Assembly (NCBI GenBank): GCA_035693105.1
Contig: DASSHC010000215.1
Location: 1-7,116, forward strand
DNA from: DASSHC01 sp035693105
GTDB taxonomy: Bacteria; Chloroflexota; Chloroflexia; Thermomicrobiales; Thermomicrobiaceae
Direction: 5' to 3'
DNA: 7,116 nucleotides
The position numbers and the translations under genes were made by a program. Below the pieces are notes generated by a model. That model was given only the letters and a program-made list of their open reading frames with translations. It had not been told where the DNA came from and did not search any database. Below, piece by piece: positions 1 through 5,189 of the stretch. The first letter of the stretch is position 1; each line of letters opens with the position of its first letter.

Positions 1-970
1 CGTCGTGGAGCGCGGGGGTCGGATCGTCGATGAACTCGGGGTCGCCGAAGTAGGCGTCGCGGTCGGCGAAGGCCAGGCGGAAGGCCTCGGCGATCAGGTG
101 GAGCGCCTCGGCGCTGTTGTGGCCCTGCCCGGCCAGATCGAAGCCCTGCAGCAGCTCCAGCGACTGCACCGTCAGCAGGCCGGGGCAGGGGAGCGGGCCG
201 GTCAGCAGGGTGTAGTCGCCGAAGTGGCCGCGCAGGGGCGCGACGATGGTCGGGGCGTATTCGGCCAGATCCTCCAGCTCCAGCAGGCCGCCGTGCGCCT
301 GGACGAAATCCACGAGTTGACGCGCGATCGGGCCGCGGTAGAAGGCCTCCGGCCCTTCGGCGGCGATGGCGCGCAGCGTCCGCGCCAGATCGGCCTGCCG
401 GATCAGCTTGACGCCGTGGGCCAGGCCGGGGTCGCCGTCGACCAGGAAGACCTCGGCCGACTTGGGGTTGGCGCGCAGCCCCTTCAGCTCCTGCAGGAGA
501 CGGAGGGCCAGGATCCAGTCGAGCGGCATCCCCTCCTCGGCCAGCGCGATCGCCGGCTCCAGCACCCGCGCCAGCGGCAGGCGGCCGAAGCGCTCGACCG
601 CCAGGGCGAAGCCGGCCACGGTGCCGGGGACCATCGCGGCCAGCCCGCCCTGGAAGGCGACGGTGGTGCGCGACTTCAGCGCCTCGGCGGTGGCGCGGCG
701 CGGGGCGCGGTTGCTGAAGTCGAGGAAGGCGGCGGCGCCATTGGCCGCGCGGTAGACGAGGTAGCCGCTGCCGCCGATGCTGGTGTTGTAGGGCTCCATC
801 ACGTTCATCACGCAGCCGGCGGCGACGGCGGCGTCGATCGCGTTCCCGCCCTCGGCCAGCATCCGGGCGCCGGCCAGCGCGGCCTGGTCCTGCTTGGCCA
901 CCACCATGCCGCCGTTGGATGCGGCGCCGCTCTTGTCCATGAACCAGCGCGACATCGTGAGATCGGCCAT
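1..970 (-). CDS. Gamma-glutamyltransferase-family protein, N-terminal part (3' end beyond left edge)
   Basis: The frame is open from an ATG at 970 to the left edge (323 codons visible). A purine-rich Shine-Dalgarno (GAGAGGGGAG, 981-990) lies 10 nt upstream. Ntn-hydrolase GGT family landmarks are present in order: GGNAIDAA (res 41-48), EPYNTSIGGSGYLVYR (59-74), a VPGTVAG motif (about 120), a GPLPCPG segment where classical GGTs have PPPSSGG, and FADRDAYFGDPEF near the edge. The family cleaves gamma-glutamyl amide bonds after autocatalytic processing at an internal Thr; that Thr lies beyond this window, so activity cannot be judged. No signal peptide is visible, so the protein is probably cytoplasmic, unlike secreted classical GGT. 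The segment matching the RExAP glutamate-binding motif reads FSNRAP (85-90), so the usual Arg position is Ser. It may therefore be a YwrD-like or other non-classical member or an acylase. Family assignment is firm; substrate is uncertain. Confidence 0.9.
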   Translation of the reverse strand, partial: MADLTMSRWFMDKSGAASNGGMVVAKQDQAALAGARMLAEGGNAIDAAVAAGCVMNVMEPYNTSIGGSGYLVYRAANGAAAFLDFSNRAPRRATAEALKSRTTVAFQGGLAAMVPGTVAGFALAVERFGRLPLARVLEPAIALAEEGMPLDWILALRLLQELKGLRANPKSAEVFLVDGDPGLAHGVKLIRQADLARTLRAIAAEGPEAFYRGPIARQLVDFVQAHGGLLELEDLAEYAPTIVAPLRGHFGDYTLLTGPLPCPGLLTVQSLELLQGFDLAGQGHNSAEALHLIAEAFRLAFADRDAYFGDPEFIDDPTPALHD

Positions 971-1012
971 GCGCGTGGTGCTCCCCTCTCGCCGTATCCA
1001 CTCGACCGGGGC

Positions 1013-1041
1013 ATGCTACCGTGGATCGAGCGTCACGTCAT
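1013..1041 (-). promoter_or_regulatory. Weak candidate promoter for the GGT-family gene
   Basis: On the minus strand ATGACG (1041-1036) and TAGCAT (1018-1013) are separated by 17 nt. Each hexamer matches four of six positions of the sigma70 consensus. The predicted start near 1006 would give a leader of about 36 nt containing the Shine-Dalgarno at 981-990. The position is sensible because the gene upstream ends in a terminator at 1264-1295, but such weak matches occur by chance. Confidence 0.3.
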
Positions 1042-1099
1042 GCGGCGCGGGCTGTACGCGGGGGAGGAGGCAAACGACGGGGACGGGTGTCACACGAAG

Positions 1100-1218
1100 A
1101 CGGATCCCTCGACTGCGCTCGGGATGACAGGGGTAGTACGGGGCGGACGACGACGACATGCCGTACTCGTACGCCTCATCCCTTACCCTGTCATCCTGAG
1201 CGCAGTCGCAGGATCCGT
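1100..1218 (+). repeat. MITE-like imperfect palindromic element, copy 1
   Basis: Two 33-nt arms (1100-1132 and 1186-1218) are reverse complements at 30 of 33 positions and surround a 53-nt loop. The arm core is GGATCCCTCGACTGCGCTCG followed by GGATGACAGG. A second copy lies at 5038-5155 in the opposite orientation. The two copies share not only the arms but a loop motif, GGGGCGGACGAC (1140-1151), placed exactly 7 nt from the arm in both. That indicates a single mobile or duplicated unit of about 118-119 bp rather than chance hairpins. There is no ORF of its own; in translation it yields the spurious peptides SLDCARDD, HPERSR and DPSTALGMTG, which recur in databases. It sits between the terminator of the 70-aa gene and the GGT-family gene. 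Confidence 0.8.
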
Positions 1219-1263
1219 CGTCAACCGGCACAATGCCCCTCGGTGGCCTCCCGCACCCTGACA

Positions 1264-1295
1264 CGAAAAACCCGCTCGGGTCAGACCGAGCGGGT
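1264..1295 (-). terminator. Intrinsic terminator after the 70-aa gene
   Basis: A perfect 10-bp GC-rich stem (ACCCGCTCGG at 1270-1279 with CCGAGCGGGT at 1286-1295) and a 6-nt loop (1280-1285) is followed on the minus strand by TTTTTCGTG (1270-1262), a T-run directly abutting the stem. The other strand has no T-run, so termination is for minus-strand transcripts. It lies 48 nt past the stop codon of the 70-aa gene at 1344 and separates that gene from the GGT-family gene. Confidence 0.85.
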
Positions 1296-1343
1296 GTCGA
1301 TGGGGTTCGCGCCGGCGACAGTCCGCGGACGCGTCTCTGTCCG

Positions 1344-1556
1344 CTACCATTGCGCGGCGTGGCGCGGGGCGCTCAGGCGCGCGATCAGCCGCGGCAGCAG
1401 GTTTCGCGAGGCGGTCTGGCTCGCGCGCGCCTCACTGCGGCCGATCCGCAGCCAGTTCACGCCGTACTGCGCGTACTGCGGGCGGCTCTGCCGCTTGCAC
1501 TGGGCCAGCTCCGCGTGGCGCTGGCGAATCATCATCTCGGCGATCATCGGGTCCAT
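1344..1556 (-). CDS. Small basic protein of unknown function, 70 aa
   Basis: The ATG at 1556 is preceded by AGGAGG (1568-1563) with a 6-nt spacing, the best ribosome-binding site in the window, and the frame ends at a TAG just before a strong intrinsic terminator. Those signals argue that this is a real monocistronic gene despite its size. The product begins MDPMIAEMMIRQRHAELAQC, a likely helix, followed by a basic middle and an amphipathic C-terminal segment (about res 52-62, NLLPRLIARLS), ending HAAQW. It is rich in Arg and has a single Cys (res 20), no transmembrane segment and no signal peptide. Short proteins with a similar N-terminal 'AExxxRQRxAEL' helix occur in Actinobacteria and Chloroflexota without assigned function; that comparison is from memory. 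I do not recognise a family and assign no function. A TATGCT -10-like hexamer lies at 1586-1581, but no -35 accompanies it. Confidence 0.75.
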   Translation of the reverse strand: MDPMIAEMMIRQRHAELAQCKRQSRPQYAQYGVNWLRIGRSEARASQTASRNLLPRLIARLSAPRHAAQW

Positions 1557-1781
1557 TGGACACCTCCTTTTACACTCTCCAGCATAGGTGCCCCAGCACC
1601 CGGTCGCGCCGCACGGCCGGACACACTTCTCCTGTACCAGTGGACAGCCGCTCTACTGCCCAATTTGCCATCGTGGTGCAGGTTCAAATTCGTGGAAAAT
1701 ATTCACCACAGGGACCGAATCAGTGAAATTCCATGCTCGACTTGAGGAGATACGTAGACGAATATGGGGAGCGATGCACCG
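1557..1781. other. Intergenic spacer with an AT-richer core, no supported gene
   Basis: The 225 nt between two minus-strand genes hold the ribosome-binding site of the 70-aa gene at the left end. From about 1655 to 1770 the base composition is visibly more AT-rich than the surroundings. The core contains an imperfect palindrome TGGAAAATATTCACCA (1693-1708), with TGG/CCA ends around AATATT. It also has tRNA-like words (GGTTCAAATTC at 1681-1691; GGGCAGTAGAGCGG on the minus strand), which do not fold into a tRNA. A plus-strand micro-ORF of 18 codons (1733-1789) has no ribosome-binding site. No terminator is visible for the 103-aa gene. The region could be a remnant of integrated DNA or a regulatory region; neither is shown. 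Confidence 0.5.
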
Positions 1782-2093
1782 TCAATTGAGGCGGTCGCGG
1801 CGGCTGCGCTCGGCGGCGGCCTGCTCGCTGGCCCAGCGGCGCCGGCCCTCGTCGCTGTCGCCGTAGGGCGCGCCAGCCGCCGCGTACCAGCGCTGTAGCA
1901 GGTCGTCGGACTGGGCGTCGATGCCGAAGATGGTGGCGACCACCAGCCGCGCGGTGGCGATCTCGGTGCCGGGCGCGGCGCGGTCGAGCACGCGCAGGAA
2001 GCGGCGCGCCAGCCCGTTCCCCTCGCGCACATTGTCGGAGAGCCAGCGGCGCACGGCCGCCACGTCCTCCATCGTCTCGACCTTCATCGTCAT
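1782..2093 (-). CDS. Hypothetical protein, 103 aa, downstream of the metal efflux ATPase
   Basis: The ATG at 2093 has GGGAG 7 nt upstream; the in-frame ATG at 2087 would sit 13 nt from it, so the first is preferred. The product is soluble, highly charged and apparently helical. Residues 1-60 (MTMKVETMEDVAAVRRWLSD onward) look like a compact helical domain, then comes FGIDAQSDDLLQRWYAAAG (about 56-74), and the C-terminus is a strongly charged Arg/Glu/Ala helix. It contains no Cys and no His, so it is unlikely to bind thiophilic metals. It starts 40 nt after the ATPase stop on the same strand with no visible terminator between, so co-transcription with the metal operon is likely. I do not recognise the family; a link to metal handling is only contextual. 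Confidence 0.75.
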   Translation of the reverse strand: MTMKVETMEDVAAVRRWLSDNVREGNGLARRFLRVLDRAAPGTEIATARLVVATIFGIDAQSDDLLQRWYAAAGAPYGDSDEGRRRWASEQAAAERSRRDRLN

Positions 2094-2133
2094 CGCCCGG
2101 CTCCCTACGCGACTGAGGGCTTCTCGGCGCGGG

Positions 2134-4473
2134 TCATCGGTTCCGCAAGGCCGAGGCCCGCAGGAGCCGCATGCCGTTGGCGGTCACCAGCAGCGAGGCG
2201 CCGACGTCGGCGAAGACCGCTTCCCAGAGGGTAGCGGCGCCGGCCACCGCCAGCACCAGCACGATCAGCTTCAGGCCGAGCGCCAGGCCGACGTTCTCGA
2301 CGATGATCCGGCGGGTGGCGCGTGAGAGGCGAATGACGCCGGCCAGGCGCGAGAGGTCGTCGCTCAGGAGCGCCACGTCGGCGGTCTCCAGCGCGGCGTG
2401 GCTGCCGGCGGCGCCCATCGCGATCCCGAGCGAGGCGCGTGCCAGGGCCGGGGCGTCGTTGACGCCATCGCCGACCATGCCGACGCGGCCGTAGCGCCCC
2501 AGCAGGCGTTCGACCGCCGCTACCTTCTGCTCCGGGAGCAGCTCGGCCTCGACCGCGTCGATCCCGGCCGCCCGCGCCACCGCCTCGGCCACCGGACGCC
2601 GGTCGCCGGTCAGCATCACCGTGGTGGCGATCCCCGCGGCTTTGAGCGCGGACACCGCCGGCCGGGCCTCCGGCCGGAGCTGATCCGCCAGGCCGATCAG
2701 CCCGAGGGTGCGCCCGCCGGCGTTGACCACCACCGCCGTCTGCCCGCGCGCCTCCAGCTCGGCCAACCGCTGCTCCAGCGCCTGGTCGCCGTCGCCGGCG
2801 AAGGCGCGCGTGCCGACCCGCACCAGCATGCCGTCAATGCGCGCCTCGATGCCGCCGCCCGGCCGCGCGCGCACGTCGGCGGCAGGTGACGGCGTGAGCC
2901 CGCGTCCTTCCGCGGCGCGCACGATGGCGGCGCCCAGCGGGTGCTCGGAGTAGCGCTCGGCGGCGGCGGCCAGCGCCAGCAGTTCGTCGGCGGAGGCGCC
3001 GTCGAGCGGCGTCACGGCGGTGACCGCGAGCTGGCCCTGGGTGAGCGTGCCGGTCTTATCGAAGGCCAGCGCACGCAGTTGACCGGCGGCCTCCAGGTGC
3101 GCGCCGCCCTTGATCAGCACGCCGCGGCGCGCGGCGGTCGCCAGCGCGGCCACGATCGTCACCGGGGTGGAGATGACCAGCGCGCAGGGGCAGGCCACGA
3201 CCAGCAGCACCAGCGCGCGGTAGAGCCAGGACGACCAGTCGCCGCCGAAGAGGAGCGGGGGCGCCAGCGCCAGCAGCACCGCTCCGGCCACGACCGCTGG
3301 GGTGTAGCGGCGCGCGAAGGCATCGACCAGCCGCTGGGTCGGCGCGCGCCGCGCCTGCGCCTCCTCGACCAGGTGGATGATGCGCGCCAGGGTCGAGTCA
3401 CTGGCCGGGCGGCTGGCGCGCACCTCCAGCACCCCGGCGCCGTTGACCGTGCCGGCGAAGACCTCGTCGCCCTGCTCCTTCTCCACCGGCACGCTCTCGC
3501 CGGTGATCGGCGCCTGATCGACCGCCGAGACCCCGCCCGCGATCACGCCGTCGGCCGGGATGCGCTCGCCGGGGCGCACGATCACCAGGTCGCCGGGGAT
3601 GATGGCCGAGGCCGGCACGCGCTGCTCGCCCTGGGCCGTGCGCAGCACCGCCTCGCTGGGCGCCAGGCTCAGCAGCGAGCGGATCGAGCGGCGGGCGCGC
3701 TCGACCGTGTAGCCCTCCAGCGACTCGCCCACTGAGAAGAGGACGACGACCGTGGCCGCCTCCAGCCAGTCACCGAGCGCCGCCGCGCCGAGCACGGCGA
3801 TGATCATCAGCACGTTGATGTCGAGCTGGTGGCTGAGGCGCAGGCTGGCCCAGGCCTTGCGCGCCACCGGCACCCCGGCGATCAGCACCGCCAGCGCGTA
3901 GAGGATGGTGCTCGGGAGCGCCGCGCCGGCCAGCGAGGCGGCCAGACCGGCGACGACCAGCACCGCCCCCGCGGCGGTCAGGCGTGTCGCCCGGTCGCCC
4001 GACAAGCGCCGGCGCCGGCTTGGCTCCTCGGCGGCTGGGTCGCTGACGCGATAACCCGCCTCGGCCACGCGCCGCGAGATCGCCGCGATGCTCGTCTCGC
4101 CCGGCACGTACTCCACCGCCAGGCGGGCGCCGAGGAAGTTGGCCGAAGCCTCGCGCACCCCGGCCAGGCCGCTCACGGCCCGCTCCAGCGTGCGGGCGCA
4201 GTCCGCGCAGTCCATCCCCTCGATCGGCAGCACGCGGTGGGCGTAGTCCTGGCCCAGTCGCCGGCCCTCCTGGCGCGCCTGCTGGATCAGCAAGTCGGCG
4301 GTCGTGAGGGTCGGGTTGAAGTGGACCATGGCGACGCCGTGGGCGGGGTTGAGCGCCACCTGGCTGACGCCCGGCGCCGCCTGCAGGGTGGCCTCGAAGC
4401 GCGCCAGGCAGTGCTGGCAGGTAAGCGCCTCGGCGGGAAGCACCGCGTTGATATCGAGCTGTGTGGTCGCCAT
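2134..4473 (-). CDS. cadA: P1B-2-type Zn2+/Cd2+/Pb2+ efflux ATPase
   Basis: The 779-aa inner-membrane pump uses ATP to export soft divalent metals. Two N-terminal heavy-metal-associated domains carry CQHC (res 19-22) and GMDCADC (86-92). About eight membrane segments follow: pairs at about 162-206, 221-252, 393-445 and 725-768. The actuator motif TGES is at 324-327, the ion-site CPC at 428-430, DKTGT with phosphorylated D472 at 472-476, HP at 511-512, MLTGD at 620-624 and GDGVND at 668-673. K735 and D756 in the last two helices match the Lys and Asp that define the Zn/Cd/Pb class in ZntA, which argues against a copper pump (those have YN and MxxS). The frame stays open upstream to 4905, but that part overlaps the regulator gene and reads as low-complexity Arg/Ala/Pro. 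The start is therefore taken as the ATG at 4473, which overlaps the regulator stop (TAATG) and implies translational coupling. Which of Zn, Cd or Pb is the physiological substrate is not determinable; zntA or ziaA would be equally apt names. Confidence 0.95.
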   Translation of the reverse strand: MATTQLDINAVLPAEALTCQHCLARFEATLQAAPGVSQVALNPAHGVAMVHFNPTLTTADLLIQQARQEGRRLGQDYAHRVLPIEGMDCADCARTLERAVSGLAGVREASANFLGARLAVEYVPGETSIAAISRRVAEAGYRVSDPAAEEPSRRRRLSGDRATRLTAAGAVLVVAGLAASLAGAALPSTILYALAVLIAGVPVARKAWASLRLSHQLDINVLMIIAVLGAAALGDWLEAATVVVLFSVGESLEGYTVERARRSIRSLLSLAPSEAVLRTAQGEQRVPASAIIPGDLVIVRPGERIPADGVIAGGVSAVDQAPITGESVPVEKEQGDEVFAGTVNGAGVLEVRASRPASDSTLARIIHLVEEAQARRAPTQRLVDAFARRYTPAVVAGAVLLALAPPLLFGGDWSSWLYRALVLLVVACPCALVISTPVTIVAALATAARRGVLIKGGAHLEAAGQLRALAFDKTGTLTQGQLAVTAVTPLDGASADELLALAAAAERYSEHPLGAAIVRAAEGRGLTPSPAADVRARPGGGIEARIDGMLVRVGTRAFAGDGDQALEQRLAELEARGQTAVVVNAGGRTLGLIGLADQLRPEARPAVSALKAAGIATTVMLTGDRRPVAEAVARAAGIDAVEAELLPEQKVAAVERLLGRYGRVGMVGDGVNDAPALARASLGIAMGAAGSHAALETADVALLSDDLSRLAGVIRLSRATRRIIVENVGLALGLKLIVLVLAVAGAATLWEAVFADVGASLLVTANGMRLLRASALRNR

Positions 4474-4916
4474 TAGGCCGTCTTCCCCCTCTCCATTTGC
4501 CCCTCCAGACGATGGCGCACGTGGTCGAGGCCCTGATCGAAGAGGGCCGCGACGTGGGCGTCGTCGAGCGCGTAGTAGACCAGCCGGCCGTCGCGCCGGG
4601 GGCGCACCAGCCCCAGCTCGCGCAGCCGCCGCAGGTGGTGCGAGACCGCCGACTGCGACAGGCCGCAGGTGGCGGCGAGGTCGCAGACGCAGAGTTCGGC
4701 GCCGGCCAGCGCGGCCACCAGGCGCAGCCGGGTGGGGTCGCCGACGGCGGCGAAGAGCGCCGAGAGCTCGGCGATGGCGGCGGCTTCGGGCAGCCGGGCG
4801 CGCGAGCGCTGCACGGCATCGAGGTGGACGATGGGGTCCGCGCAGGCTTCGAGCTGCTCGGGCTCCCGGATCTGATCGCGCTTGCGGGGACGGGCCACCC
4901 TGCACTCCATTCGCAT
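4473..4916 (-). CDS. ArsR/SmtB-family metal-responsive repressor (SmtB/ZiaR/CadC-like)
   Basis: The 147-aa winged-helix protein should bind the operator as a dimer and release it when Zn, Cd or Pb binds, derepressing the downstream pump. The DNA-binding core is FAAVGDPTRLRLVAAL (55-70), with recognition helix SQSAVSHHLRRLRELGLV (87-104) and wing RRDGRLVYYAL (107-117). Two family metal sites are visible. The alpha5 site D119/H121/H132/H135 matches the SmtB pattern D-x-H...H-x-x-E, with His replacing Glu. The alpha3N type has ELCVCD (Cys76, Cys78) plus N-terminal Cys25 and possibly Cys5. The segment CADPIVHL (25-32) resembles the ZiaR N-terminus as I remember it. The ATG at 4916 is inside the operator and has no Shine-Dalgarno; a GTG at 4898 has GGAG 6 nt upstream and would give 141 aa without Cys5. 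The gene overlaps the ATPase by one base. Confidence 0.93.
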   Translation of the reverse strand: MRMECRVARPRKRDQIREPEQLEACADPIVHLDAVQRSRARLPEAAAIAELSALFAAVGDPTRLRLVAALAGAELCVCDLAATCGLSQSAVSHHLRRLRELGLVRPRRDGRLVYYALDDAHVAALFDQGLDHVRHRLEGQMERGKTA

Positions 4917-4934
4917 GAGTAGTTATTCACATAT
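4915..4934 (-). promoter_or_regulatory. Candidate SmtB/ZiaR-type operator
   Basis: The core is an inverted repeat, TGAGTA (4916-4921) and TATTCA (4924-4929), separated by GT, with one mismatch between half-sites. Read on the plus strand, 4915-4934 matches the smt operator sequence ATGAACAGTTATTCAGATAT (from memory) at 17 of 20 positions. It begins at the predicted transcription start of the regulator and covers its first ATG, so bound repressor would block initiation directly. Confidence 0.8.
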
Positions 4935-4939
4935 CACGA

Positions 4940-4968
4940 AGCATAGCGCCGGGGTAGGCAGGTGTCAA
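4940..4968 (-). promoter_or_regulatory. Sigma70-type promoter of the metal-resistance operon
   Basis: On the minus strand a consensus -35 TTGACA (4968-4963) and a -10 TATGCT (4945-4940, four of six) are separated by exactly 17 nt. The start of transcription is predicted at 4934-4932, giving a leader of only about 16-18 nt before the first ATG. It abuts the operator at 4915-4934. The TTGACA is notable in such GC-rich DNA. Confidence 0.8.
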
Positions 4969-5026
4969 GCGAGCATGGGCGATGGGCGTTCGCGACCGCG
5001 CGGGCGGCCCATTGACGTCATTGAGC

Positions 5027-5166
5027 GCCGCTCCAGGACGGATCCCTCGACTGCGCTCGGGATGACGGGGAGAGTATGGGACACACGACGATGACAGGTC
5101 CTGGTCGTCCGCCCCAATCTTCCTCTGTCATCCCGAGCGCAGTCGAGGGATCCGTCCTCGAACGGC
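5027..5166 (-). repeat. MITE-like imperfect palindromic element, copy 2
   Basis: The core arms are 5038-5070 and 5123-5155 (33 nt each, 31 of 33 complementary). The inverted repeat extends outward with 9 of 11 matches to 5027 and 5166. Arms differ from the left arm of copy 1 (1100-1132) by only one base each. Relative to copy 1 the unit is inverted: the loop motif GGGGCGGACGAC reads on the minus strand at 5115-5104, again 7 nt from its arm. The unit lies 24 nt past the stop of the L,D-transpeptidase gene and 58 nt upstream of the metal operon -35 box. It could act as a transcript-end hairpin between the two units; there is no T-run. Confidence 0.8.
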
Positions 5167-5189
5167 ACCCAACGTTCGCGATGGCCCCG

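Noticed and set aside
5..1261. A 418-codon plus-strand open frame
   Set aside because: It is antisense to the GGT-family gene, is low-complexity Gly/Gln/Arg/Val, and runs through the palindromic repeat. GC-rich coding DNA keeps antisense frames open.
1016..1264. Small ORFs encoding HPERSRGI or SLDCARDD peptides
   Set aside because: They are translations of the palindromic repeat, a known kind of spurious annotation, with no ribosome-binding site.
1630..1695. A possible tRNA, from GGTTCAAATTC on the plus strand and a D-arm-like word on the minus strand
   Set aside because: The two words are on opposite strands, the T stem does not pair (GCAGG against TCGTG), and no acceptor stem can be formed.
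1733..1789. An 18-codon plus-strand micro-ORF in the AT-richer patch
   Set aside because: It lacks a ribosome-binding site and any supporting context; its length is expected by chance.
4474..4905. N-terminal extension of the ATPase upstream of 4473
   Set aside because: The open frame extends to 4905 but reads as Arg/Pro/Ala low complexity and overlaps the regulator, whose residues are clearly under family constraint. The ATG at 4473 begins HMA-domain sequence.
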